This document shows positions 1 through 5,917 of a DNA stretch of 11,355 nt, piece by piece. A program made the position numbers and the translations under genes. This stretch comes from Bacillota bacterium (GTDB lineage: Bacteria > Bacillota_E > Sulfobacillia > Sulfobacillales > JAIMBI01): NCBI GenBank assembly GCA_021828405.1, contig JAKARZ010000053.1, positions 1 to 11,355 of the forward strand. The letters are read 5' to 3'. Numbering within the stretch: the first letter of the stretch is position 1; each line of letters begins with the position of its first letter. Under the pieces are notes generated by a model. That model did not search any database. It worked only from the letters and a program-made list of their open reading frames with translations, and was not told the DNA's origin.

Positions 1-2
1 AC

Positions 3-98
3 TATGTCGCGCACGGCCAGCCCAAACAGGTGTGGGTCCGGCCCCTGGGGCCGGCCGGGGCCGCGCCGCTCCGGGCCCCGTTCCTCACGCCGACCCTG
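3..98 (+). pseudogene. Possible C-terminal tail of an upstream gene (partial, uncertain)
   Basis: The frame that encodes the transposase is also open back to the left edge of the window and reads as protein-like sequence, including PKQVWVRPLG followed by APFLTPTL. A PKxxxVRPL-type ending reminds me of the C-terminus of DUF4338/DruA-like proteins, which I recall only loosely, so this is weak. A TGA at 97-99 lies in another frame and could be the original stop after a one-base shift. The segment is cut by the window edge. The alternative is that it is simply the 5' non-coding end of the insertion sequence, where high GC keeps frames open by chance. Confidence 0.25.
38..54. repeat. Perfect 17-base palindrome upstream of the ISAs1 transposase
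   Basis: CCGGCCCC and GGGGCCGG flank a single central T, giving a perfect dyad about 60 bases before the transposase start. In RNA it would fold with a slightly larger loop. It could limit read-through into the transposase, as structures at insertion-sequence ends often do, or be a chance product of very high GC. No matching copy was seen at the other end of the element. Confidence 0.4.
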
Positions 99-116
99 AT
101 GGGAGGGACTCCAACC

Positions 117-1250
117 ATGCTCGATGTCAACACCGTGAATGGGACCGGCCCCGACGGGCTGCGCCCGCGGTTGGCGGCGCTCCCGGACCCGCGCCATCGG
201 CGCGGGATCCGCCACCGCCTGGACCACGTCCTCTTGCTCGCGTTGGCGGCCGTGTTGGCCGGGCAACGCCATTATGTGGCGATCAGCGATTGGATTCACG
301 ATCTGGACCCCGAGGCGCGCCGTCGCTTCGGGTGTCCGCGCTGGGGCGACACGTACAAGGTGCCGAGCGAACCCACGCTGCGCCGCGTGTTGCAGCAGGT
401 CGATCCGGAGGCCGTCGATGCCGTGTTCCGTGCCTGGTTGGACGCCGAAACACGCCAGGCGGGGGACGCCCTCGCCATCGACGGGAAAAGTTTACGGGGC
501 TCGGCCCACGGGGCGCGGACGCGCCCCGTCCCTCGCTTGGCCGGGATAGTCCATCGCACGGGCCACTCCTCGGACAAGTGGACGTCGACGTGAAAACCCA
601 TGAGATCCCCCGGTTGCGCGACCTGTTGGCGCCGCTGGCCATGACCGGGCACATCGTCACCCCCGACGCGCTCCCTACGCAAACCGCCACGGCGCGGTTC
701 CTCGTCGAGGAGAAACCCGCGCACGATGTGATGGAGGTCAAAGGGAACCAACCCACGCTGCAGGAGGCCTGCGCCGCCCTCGCTCTCGAGGATTTTTCCC
801 CCTCCGGCCCACACGGTCGATCGGGGCCACGGGCGGATCGAACGGCGGACGGTGCGCACGACGACCGTCCTGAATGACGATCTCGCCTGGCCGCCTCGGG
901 GCCAAGTATTTCGGATTGACCGCCAGGTCACCGCGTTAGACGGATCCCACCCCCGCACCGAGGTGGTGTTCGGCCTCACCGACCTCGCCCCCGCCGAGGC
1001 CACCGCGGCCCAACTGGGGGCGTGGGTCCGCGGGCTTGGGGCATCGAAAATCAGTTGCACGGGGAACGCGACGGGGTGTACGACGAAGACCGGTCACAAA
1101 TCCGGACGGGGCATGGCCCCCGGGTCATGGCGAGCTTGCGGAACCCCGCGCTGAGCCTTCTCCACCGAATGCACCTCCCCAACATCCAACGGGCGGTGAA
1201 CTATCTCAATCGCCACCCCGAACGTCACGGAAGCCCTCCTCGGCGCCTAG
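117..1250 (+). pseudogene. ISAs1-family (H-repeat type) DDE transposase, multiply frameshifted
   Basis: The start is the ATG at 117, nine bases after a GGGAGGG site. Successive frames spell the ISAs1 order: LPDPRHRRGIRH near the N-terminus, LALAAVLAGQRHY, PSEPTLRRVLQQVDP, AIDGKSLRGS with the first catalytic Asp at 480-482, VDVKTHEIPRLRDLLAPL, TPDALPTQ with the second Asp at 665-667, VKGNQPTLQEA, HGRIERRTVRTT, WGIENQLH with the catalytic Glu at 1046-1048, and RSQIRTGHGPRVMASLRN. The frame changes near 570, 805, 1035 and 1222, and the last change brings in a TAG at 1248-1250 after EALLGA. The total of about 378 codons is near full family length, so decay is by small indels rather than deletion. 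The usual His in the ADALHTQ motif is Pro. Sequencing error is possible for one shift but unlikely for four. Confidence 0.9.
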
Positions 1251-1281
1251 CGCCGTCGGGCCCGTGCATACCCGTCAACGA

Positions 1282-1372
1282 CCCGGGCGGCCGCCCGGGG
1301 GTGTGCCCTGCCGCCCGATGGCCGAGCGGCATCCCCGCGCCGCGCTGACGCGGCGCGGCCCGCCGTCGGCGG
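1282..1372. repeat. Cluster of GC-rich palindromes in a gene-free stretch
   Basis: Between the dead transposase and the rpmG promoter (1251-1465) I see no gene. Instead there are adjacent dyads: a perfect 18-base palindrome CCCGGGCGGCCGCCCGGG at 1282-1299, an imperfect hairpin at 1317-1333, a perfect 10-bp stem with a CTGA loop at 1335-1358 (arms CCGCGCCGCG and CGCGGCGCGG), and CCGCC-GTC-GGCGG at 1360-1372. None is followed by a T-run on either strand. They may stop transcripts coming from the left, or be remains of an insertion-sequence end. Confidence 0.6.
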
Positions 1373-1465
1373 CGCCTCCTCGCTTCATGCCACGTCCCAC
1401 GTCGTCGCTTCCGCCCCGGAACGGCTACGACCTTGACGTTTCCGTGGGGCGGCGCCTCCCCCAAA

Positions 1466-1495
1466 TTGACGCCGCCTAGGCCGCCGTGGTATCAT
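1466..1495 (+). promoter_or_regulatory. Sigma70/SigA-type promoter for the rpmG-secE-nusG-rplK-rplA block
   Basis: A TTGACG box (1466-1471) is followed after 18 bases by TATCAT (1490-1495), each matching five of six consensus bases. This is the best promoter seen in the window and sits 66 bases upstream of the rpmG start. The expected start of transcription is about 1502, giving a leader of about 60 bases. That leader contains a small hairpin at 1509-1525 (TGCGCC and GGCGCA around GCAAT). Confidence 0.7.
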
Positions 1496-1561
1496 CACTC
1501 GTAGCGCCTGCGCCGCAATGGCGCATGCTTGCATCGTGCCGCACAAGTTGGGGGGAGCTCG

Positions 1562-1711
1562 GTGAGAACGATCATCACGTTGGCATGCGGCGAGTGCAAG
1601 CGCCGCAACTATACGACCAGCAAGAACAAGAAAAACGACCCGAACCGCTTGGAGCGGCGGAAGTACTGCCGGTGGTGCCGGGCCCACACCCTTCATCGGG
1701 AGACCCGCTGA
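1562..1711 (+). CDS. rpmG: 50S ribosomal protein L33
   Basis: This 49-residue protein is a small zinc-ribbon component of the large ribosomal subunit, near the exit-site tRNA. It has the family layout: [13 protein letters not shown], then [13 protein letters not shown], then [15 protein letters not shown]. The cysteines at 9, 12, 36 and 39 form the two CxxC pairs of the zinc-binding (C+) form. The GTG start at 1562 lies just after a GGGGGGAG site; an ATG at 1529 in the same frame would add residues not found in the family. It is the first gene of the block, placed before secE as in many Bacillota, and probably shares the promoter at 1466-1495. No tRNA-Trp or tuf gene is seen before it. Confidence 0.95.
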   Translation: MRTIITLACGECKRRNYTTSKNKKNDPNRLERRKYCRWCRAHTLHRETR

Positions 1712-1744
1712 CCGCAGGCGATCGCGTGAGGGAAGGCGTGAGGG

Positions 1745-1963
1745 ATGGAAGAGAAGCGACGCTCCCGGTCCGCCCCGGCAGAGCCCGGCATCGTGCGGTT
1801 GCCGCGCGAGGTGGTGGGCGAGCTCAAGAAGGTGGTATGGCCCACGCTGCGGCAGACGCTGGGCTACACCGGGTTTACCGTGGTGATGGTGCTGGTCACG
1901 GCCGGCATCTCGTCGCTGCTGGACACAGTGTTCACGAGTTTGTGGACCGGTCTCATGCGCTGA
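1745..1963 (+). CDS. secE: Preprotein translocase subunit SecE
   Basis: SecE is the small essential subunit that clamps SecY in the SecYEG protein-conducting channel of the inner membrane. The 72 residues match the short, single-span form of Gram-positive bacteria. A charged, basic N-terminus leads to an amphipathic helix with the family motif GELKKVVWPT (25-34), followed by one membrane segment at about 41-62. The ATG at 1745 follows a GTGAGGG stretch. It lies 33 bases after rpmG and 63 bases before nusG on the same strand, the standard secE-nusG pairing, so co-transcription is likely. Confidence 0.95.
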   Translation: MEEKRRSRSAPAEPGIVRLPREVVGELKKVVWPTLRQTLGYTGFTVVMVLVTAGISSLLDTVFTSLWTGLMR

Positions 1964-2026
1964 TCGTGCGGCGCACCGGGCGGACCGCGGTCCAGCCCAT
2001 TTTTGTTGGGAAGGCGGCTCTGGCGG

Positions 2027-2557
2027 GTGAGTAAGCATGATTGGTATGTGATCCACACCTACTCCGGATACGAGAACAAAGTCAAGGCGAACCTGGAGCG
2101 CCGTGTGGACTCGATGAACATGGGAGATCAGATCTTCCAGATCATCGTGCCGATGGAAGATGCGCTGGAGGTCAAGGACGGCAAGCAGCGCGTGGTCAAG
2201 AAAAAAGTCTTTCCCGGCTACGTGCTGGTGGAGATGACCATGACGGACGACTCGTGGTACGTGGTGCGCAACACCCCCGGCGTTACAGGTTTCGTGGGGT
2301 CGGGTCCCCGGCCTATCCCCCTATTGGAAGACGAGATGAAACTCATCACGGGGGAGATCAAGCGCGAGGGGCGCGGCCCCCGTATACACCTGGATGTGGG
2401 CCAGTCCGTCGAGGTGACCGATGGCCCGTTTGCCGGGTTCACTGGCGTGGTGGACGAGGTGCACAACGACCGCGCCAAGGTCAAGGTGATCGTGTCCATG
2501 TTTGGGCGCGACACCCCGATGGAATTGGACTTCACCCAGATCCGTGAGATGGATTAG
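2027..2557 (+). CDS. nusG: Transcription termination/antitermination protein NusG
   Basis: NusG binds the RNA polymerase clamp and links it to Rho or to the leading ribosome. The 176-residue protein opens with [20 protein letters not shown], the classical N-terminal (NGN) start. It continues through [14 protein letters not shown] and TPGVTGFVG to a C-terminal KOW domain at about 123-176 ([20 protein letters not shown]). I chose the GTG at 2027 because the family motif begins right after it; a TTG at 2003 would add eight unusual residues. A GGGAAGG site lies upstream at about 2008-2014, a slightly long spacing of about 12 bases. Length and domains are normal, and rplK starts 20 bases after the stop. 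Confidence 0.96.
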   Translation: MSKHDWYVIHTYSGYENKVKANLERRVDSMNMGDQIFQIIVPMEDALEVKDGKQRVVKKKVFPGYVLVEMTMTDDSWYVVRNTPGVTGFVGSGPRPIPLLEDEMKLITGEIKREGRGPRIHLDVGQSVEVTDGPFAGFTGVVDEVHNDRAKVKVIVSMFGRDTPMELDFTQIREMD

Positions 2558-2577
2558 CTGAGAACAGGGGAGCGAAC

Positions 2578-3003
2578 ATGCCGAAGAAAGTTACGGGTGT
2601 CATCAAGTTGCAGATCCCGGCTGGCAAGGCCACCCCGGCGCCGCCCGTGGGGCCGGCACTGGGGCAGCACGGGGTCAACATCATGGCATTCGTCAAAGAC
2701 TATAACGAGCGTACGGCGAGTCAGGTGGGCACCGTCGTGCCCGTCGAGATTACGGTCTTTGAGGATCGGTCTTTCACGTTTGTGCTGAAGACGCCCCCGG
2801 CCGCCGTCCTCATAAAGAAGGCACTTGGTGTGGAGAGCGGCTCCGCCACCCCGCAGAGCAAGAAAGTAGGCCGCTTGACCCGCGAGAAGGTGCGCGAAAT
2901 CGCGGAAGCCAAGATGCCGGACCTGAACGCGCGGGACATTGGCGCCGCGATGCGCATGATTGAGGGCACCGCCCGCAGCATGGGCGTCGACGTCGTCGAC
3001 TGA
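2578..3003 (+). CDS. rplK: 50S ribosomal protein L11
   Basis: L11 binds the GTPase-associated centre of 23S rRNA and forms the base of the ribosomal stalk, where it helps factor binding and the stringent response. The 141 residues are the typical length and complete. The N-terminal domain carries [20 protein letters not shown] and [16 protein letters not shown]. The C-terminal RNA-binding domain carries [19 protein letters not shown], then [20 protein letters not shown] and GV. The ATG at 2578 follows a GGGGAG site. It is translated just after nusG (20-base gap) and before rplA, the conserved order. L1 autoregulation of this pair is known in other bacteria, but I could not identify an L1 site here. 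Confidence 0.97.
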   Translation: MPKKVTGVIKLQIPAGKATPAPPVGPALGQHGVNIMAFVKDYNERTASQVGTVVPVEITVFEDRSFTFVLKTPPAAVLIKKALGVESGSATPQSKKVGRLTREKVREIAEAKMPDLNARDIGAAMRMIEGTARSMGVDVVD

Positions 3004-3033
3004 CTCCGCGGGACCGCTTTCGGAACGACAACA

Positions 3034-3060
3034 GGTGGGAGGCTTCGGCCGCTGCACCAC
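3034..3060 (+). promoter_or_regulatory. UUCG-capped hairpin in the rplK-rplA gap
   Basis: The 68-base gap before rplA contains GGC-TTCG-GCC (3041-3050), a stable C(UUCG)G tetraloop. Possible outer pairing of GTGG (3035-3038) with CCAC (3057-3060) would end the structure just before the AGGAGGG site of rplA at 3061-3067. Its position could modulate rplA translation or mark mRNA processing. No resemblance to the rRNA target of L1 was confirmed. Confidence 0.4.
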
Positions 3061-3071
3061 AGGAGGGCATC

Positions 3072-3785
3072 ATGGCGAAACTGACCAAGGCTCAGAAGGA
3101 ACAGAGCCGTCTCTACGATCCGGCCGAGCTGTATGACGACCGCGCGGGCGTGCAGCTGGTCAAGAAGCTCTCGCGCGCCAAGTTTGACGAATCCATCGAC
3201 GTAGCCGTGCGTCTGGGTGTCGACGTGCGCCACTCGGACCAGGTGGTGCGGGGCGCTGTGGTGCTGCCGCATGGCACCGGCAAGAATCCGCGGGTCGCGG
3301 TGTTTGCCAAGGGCGACAAGGCGAAGGAAGCCCAGGATGCGGGTGCCGACATCGTGGGAGCCGAGGATCTCGTCGAGAAGGTGCAGGGCGGCTGGCTGCA
3401 GTTTGACACGGCGGTGGCCACACCCGACATGATGGCGCTGGTCGGACGCTTGGGGAAGCTCTTGGGCCCCCGCGGCCTGATGCCCAATCCGCGGACGGGC
3501 ACGGTGACGTTTGACGTCGCGGGGGCAGTGCGGGATATCAAGGCGGGCAAGGTTGAGTACCGGACCGAGAAGGCTGGCATCGTCCATGCGGCGATTGGCC
3601 GCATCTCGTTCACGGACGAGGCGCTGGTGGAAAACCTCTCTGTCCTGCTGGATGCGCTGGTGAAGGCGAAGCCCCAGGCGTCCAAGGGCCAATACATCAA
3701 AACAGTCACGCTGTCCTCGACCATGGGACCGGGCGTCAAGCTGAACCCGCTCACCGCCGGCAAGGCGCTGGCCACCATGGCGTAG
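3072..3785 (+). CDS. rplA: 50S ribosomal protein L1
   Basis: L1 forms the mobile L1 stalk that helps release deacylated tRNA, and in many bacteria it represses its own operon. The 237 residues are full length. Recognisable segments are the N-terminal [16 protein letters not shown], then [15 protein letters not shown], the Rossmann-like second domain with [20 protein letters not shown], and the C-terminal return to domain I ending in [10 protein letters not shown]. The ATG at 3072 follows a strong AGGAGGG site. It is the last gene of the block: the usual next genes rplJ, rplL and rpoB are not present in the window, and the stop is followed by a hairpin pair. Confidence 0.97.
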   Translation: MAKLTKAQKEQSRLYDPAELYDDRAGVQLVKKLSRAKFDESIDVAVRLGVDVRHSDQVVRGAVVLPHGTGKNPRVAVFAKGDKAKEAQDAGADIVGAEDLVEKVQGGWLQFDTAVATPDMMALVGRLGKLLGPRGLMPNPRTGTVTFDVAGAVRDIKAGKVEYRTEKAGIVHAAIGRISFTDEALVENLSVLLDALVKAKPQASKGQYIKTVTLSSTMGPGVKLNPLTAGKALATMA

Positions 3786-3817
3786 ATAACGCGGCCATTC
3801 CTCGACAAAAAAACTTC

Positions 3818-3842
3818 GGGCGCACGGTCACTCCGTGCGCCC
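3818..3842 (+). terminator. Perfect 10-bp hairpin after rplA, probable terminator
   Basis: GGGCGCACGG (3818-3827) and CCGTGCGCCC (3833-3842) form a perfect stem around TCACT, 32 bases after the rplA stop. A run of seven A lies just before it, which is a T-run on the opposite strand. By the classical rule it is therefore a better terminator for leftward than rightward transcription; on the + strand it is followed only by TGCCCTTATG. It most likely ends the ribosomal operon, perhaps bidirectionally. Confidence 0.6.
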
Positions 3843-3861
3843 TGCCCTTATGATAGGGGCA
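3843..3861. repeat. Second hairpin directly abutting the first
   Basis: TGCCCTTA (3843-3850) pairs with TAGGGGCA (3854-3861) around TGA, with one G-T wobble. It starts at the very next base after the stem at 3818-3842, so the two helices could stack end to end in RNA. It may be the second half of a composite terminator. The rest of the gap (3862-4071) shows no gene; its only notable content is the GGCAAC repeat set. Confidence 0.5.
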
Positions 3862-3977
3862 GAGTCCATGGAATCTCCCTCTCAAGCTGTTCGTCGGTCG
3901 ACCCTTGCGCTCTCCGCCCGCCGTTCCCTCTCCGAGAGCGTGTGCCGGGTCGCTCGCGCCAGAATCCATCCATGTTG

Positions 3978-4004
3978 GGCAACGCTAGGCAACACACAGG
4001 CAAC
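3978..4004 (+). repeat. Three GGCAAC repeats spaced one helical turn apart
   Basis: GGCAAC occurs at 3978-3983, 3988-3993 and 3999-4004, that is, 10 and 11 bases apart, with a similar preceding base pair each time (TG, TA, CA). Such phasing places all three on one face of the DNA, as in multi-site operators. They lie about 70-95 bases upstream of the small membrane ORF and ddl. No regulator gene is adjacent, and a good -35/-10 pair was not found nearby, so a binding role is inference. Confidence 0.4.
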
Positions 4005-4071
4005 TAGGTTCTCCATGTGCGAGAGTCCATCCTTGCAGCGGTCATGGTTGCTGAGGGGAAGGAGGATCGTG

Positions 4072-4236
4072 GTGCGCATCGCAGCCAGAATCGCGGGAGC
4101 CCTGGTGGCGGTGGCGGCGCTGCTGGACGGTACGCTGCTGGAGCATCGCCATCACGTGCTGGCCGGCGCCTTGATTTTCGTCGCGGGCGTGGCGATGCTG
4201 TTGGTGGTGTCCGGCGCATCCGAGCCGGGCCAATAA
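4072..4236 (+). CDS. Small two-helix membrane protein of unknown function
   Basis: A 54-residue frame begins at GTG 4072, six bases after a perfect AAGGAGG (4059-4065). An adjacent GTG at 4069 is too close to that site, and starts further upstream lack one. After a basic start (MRIAAR) there are two hydrophobic stretches: IAGALVAVAALLDGTLL at about 7-23, then a short polar turn EHRHH, then VLAGALIFVAGVAMLLVVSG at about 29-48, with a short SEPGQ tail. I do not recognise a family. It sits 33 bases before ddl on the same strand and probably shares its transcript, which makes a cell-envelope role a guess. Confidence 0.65.
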   Translation: MRIAARIAGALVAVAALLDGTLLEHRHHVLAGALIFVAGVAMLLVVSGASEPGQ

Positions 4237-4269
4237 AAGCCAATACAGTGTCGGTGAGGGGGCACCCAG

Positions 4270-5322
4270 ATGAAGCGACGCGTCGTGGTGATGATGGGGG
4301 GCCCGTCCGAGGAACACGAGGTGTCGCTGGCATCGGGACGGCAGGTGGCGCTGGCGCTCCAGGCGCTGGGGCATGAGGTCGCGGCCCTCGTGGTGGGGCG
4401 CGACGGCGCTTGGTCACGCCTCCCGGTGGAGGCGCTGCCCGCGCTGGCGCCCCGTGTGCGAGAGCCGAGCCACTTGGCGGTGGACCGCGGCCAGATGGCG
4501 GCCGGCGTGCCGCTGCTGGCCGGGGTGGACGCGGTGTTTCTGGCGTTTCACGGCAAGTTCGGCGAGGATGGCGGCATCCAGGCGCTGTTGCGGACGCTGG
4601 GCGTGCCGTATACGGGCAGCGGGCCCCTTGCGTCGGGCCTAGCCATGCACAAGAGCAAAGCCAAAGAATTGTACCAATTTTACGGGCTCCAGGTGCCACG
4701 GAGTGTGACGGTGCACCGACCGGCTTGGCGGGCCCACCCCGGCGCGGCGGTGGAGCAACTGCTGAAGGTGGTGGGGCTGCCGCTGGTCGTCAAGCCCAAT
4801 CAGGGCGGCAGCAGCATCGGCGCGGCGCCGGTGGCCGAGGCCGCCGATCTGCCCCAGGCGCTTGAGGCAGCGTTTCGGCAGGATGCGTTGGTGTTGGCCG
4901 AGGAGCGGCTCCAGGGGACCGAGCTCACCTGTGCGGTCTTGGAGGAGCCGGATGGGCAACTTACGACGCTGCCCGTCGTGGAGATTCAGTCGCGGCACGG
5001 CGGGTTTTTCGACTTCGACGAAAAGTATCGGGGCGCGGACGCCGTGGAGATTGTGCCGGCGCGAGTGAGCGACCAGGTGGCGGCGGCGTGCCAAGAGGTG
5101 GCGAAAACGGCGCATCGGGCGCTGTTGTGCGAAGGGTTCTCGCGGACCGACCTGTTTTGGACGGATCGCGGCCCGGTCGTGTTAGAAACCAACACGATCC
5201 CCGGGCTCACGCCGCAGTCGCTGCTGCCCCGGGCGGCTCAGGCCGCCGGCATCGCGTTTCCGGCTCTCGTGGAGCGTCTGGTGGAGCTTGCGATCCTGCG
5301 GGCAGAGCGGCAAGCTCGATAA
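4270..5322 (+). CDS. ddl: D-alanine--D-alanine ligase
   Basis: Ddl joins two D-alanines using ATP in the cytoplasm, giving the dipeptide for peptidoglycan precursors. The 350 residues contain the family landmarks: GGPSEEHEVSLASG near 10-23 with the substrate-binding Glu17, HGKFGEDGGIQ from His94, GVPYTGSG, the ATP-grasp region with VVKPNQGGSSIG (Ser181/182), EERLQGTELTCAVL, the lid segment FFDFDEKYRGA, and the Mg-binding LETNTIPGLTPQS (Glu306, Asn308). The EKY lid wording fits a D-Ala-D-Ala rather than a D-Ala-D-Lac enzyme, although specificity is not proven. The ATG at 4270 follows GAGGGGG. The position soon after rplA is unusual. A hairpin overlaps its last codons. Confidence 0.95.
   Translation: MKRRVVVMMGGPSEEHEVSLASGRQVALALQALGHEVAALVVGRDGAWSRLPVEALPALAPRVREPSHLAVDRGQMAAGVPLLAGVDAVFLAFHGKFGEDGGIQALLRTLGVPYTGSGPLASGLAMHKSKAKELYQFYGLQVPRSVTVHRPAWRAHPGAAVEQLLKVVGLPLVVKPNQGGSSIGAAPVAEAADLPQALEAAFRQDALVLAEERLQGTELTCAVLEEPDGQLTTLPVVEIQSRHGGFFDFDEKYRGADAVEIVPARVSDQVAAACQEVAKTAHRALLCEGFSRTDLFWTDRGPVVLETNTIPGLTPQSLLPRAAQAAGIAFPALVERLVELAILRAERQAR
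5284..5317 (+). terminator. Hairpin over the ddl 3' end
   Basis: GAGCTTGC (5284-5291) pairs perfectly with GCAAGCTC (5310-5317) across an 18-base loop that can form a short inner CTG/CAG stem. It ends three bases before the ddl TAA. The following GATAAAAGAGC lacks a T-run, so factor-independent termination is doubtful. The right arm can also pair as GCTC (5314-5317) with GAGC (5325-5328), an alternative fold. Confidence 0.35.
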
Positions 5323-5333
5323 AAGAGCGAGCG

Positions 5334-5346
5334 GCGTGTCACACGC
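5334..5346. promoter_or_regulatory. 13-base dyad upstream of the sigma-factor gene
   Basis: GCGTGT-C-ACACGC is a perfect inverted repeat, 54 bases before the sigma-factor start and 12 bases after the ddl stop. It is compact enough to be a dimer-binding operator, or a small RNA hairpin with a TCA loop. No promoter hexamers could be tied to it with confidence. Confidence 0.3.
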
Positions 5347-5400
5347 GTGGCCAAGCGGCGACAGACAGATGGGGACCGATGCGGAGGGCAAGGAGGCAAC

Positions 5401-5904
5401 ATGGGCGACAGCGCGCATCCGCCCGAGAGACAGGCCTCGCTGGAGCACTGGGGGCGGCGCCTGGCGGCGTATTTCCGTGCCCGCGGCTCGTCGGCCGAGG
5501 CGGACGACTTGACGCAGGAAACCTGGGAGCGCTACCTCACCTACGAGAAAAAGCATGCGGTGCGCGAGCCCGGGGCGCTGCTGTCGGTCATGGCGCGTCG
5601 GGTATGGATCGACCACATGCGGCGAGACCGCCGCCGCGGTCGGGTCATGTCTTCCGTGACCGGGGACGAGGACCAGGCGGATTCTGGCTCCGATTTCGTT
5701 GGCCCGACCGTGTCCCGCCTAGATTTGCTGGCCGCGCTGCGCCAACTGTCGCTCGAGGACCAAAAGCTCATTCGCTGGCGGTTTTCGGACGGCCAGTCGC
5801 TCGACCACATTGCCCGTCGGCTTGAAATTACCCCCCTCGCATGCCGCCAGCGCATGGTGCGGGCGCTCCGCCGCGTTCGCCGGCTGGTGGACGAGCGACG
5901 CTAG
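5401..5904 (+). CDS. RNA polymerase sigma factor, ECF-like sigma-70 family
   Basis: The 167-residue protein has only regions 2 and 4, as in extracytoplasmic-function sigma factors. Region 2 (about 18-80) holds SSAEADDLTQETWERYL and a region 2.4-like VMARRVWIDHMRRDRRR. A linker rich in Asp and Ser (about 83-101) follows. Region 4 (about 107-165) holds RQLSLEDQKLIRWRFSDGQS, then a helix-turn-helix DHIARRLEITPLACRQRMVR. The ATG at 5401 has an AAGGAGG site with ideal spacing; starts at 5347 or earlier lack one. No anti-sigma factor or extra regulatory domain is seen beside it. The gene ahead is ddl and the gene after it is convergent. The ECF subgroup and the target promoters cannot be told from the window. 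Confidence 0.88.
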   Translation: MGDSAHPPERQASLEHWGRRLAAYFRARGSSAEADDLTQETWERYLTYEKKHAVREPGALLSVMARRVWIDHMRRDRRRGRVMSSVTGDEDQADSGSDFVGPTVSRLDLLAALRQLSLEDQKLIRWRFSDGQSLDHIARRLEITPLACRQRMVRALRRVRRLVDERR

Positions 5905-5917
5905 CGCGCCTGGCAGG

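Larger units (their letters stand above)
1..1250 (+). mobile_element. Decayed ISAs1-family insertion sequence, left end possibly outside the window
   Basis: The stretch is defined by the broken ISAs1-type transposase at 117-1250. I could not find matching terminal inverted repeats, and the left end may lie before position 1, so the element limits are only the limits of its gene. It sits about 215 bases upstream of the promoter of the rpmG-secE-nusG-rplK-rplA block, so it is in intergenic space and leaves the essential operon intact. The frameshifts mean it can no longer move by itself. Confidence 0.7.

Noticed and set aside
296..1060. Long open frame on the - strand across the ISAs1 pseudogene
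   Set aside because: It is antisense to clear ISAs1 motifs, lacks a ribosome site and reads as low-complexity Arg/Pro/Ser-rich sequence, as expected for shadow frames at this GC content.
117..1250. Programmed ribosomal frameshifting as the reason for the broken ISAs1 frame
   Set aside because: ISAs1 transposases are normally a single frame, and four shifts without slippery A-runs indicate decay.
1496..1561. tRNA-Trp expected upstream of secE-nusG in some lineages
   Set aside because: No cloverleaf, CCA anticodon arm or T-loop signature is present in the leader or in 1251-1465.
2721..3692. 323-residue open frame on the - strand
   Set aside because: It lies opposite rplK and rplA, both certain genes, and no protein-like motifs were seen.
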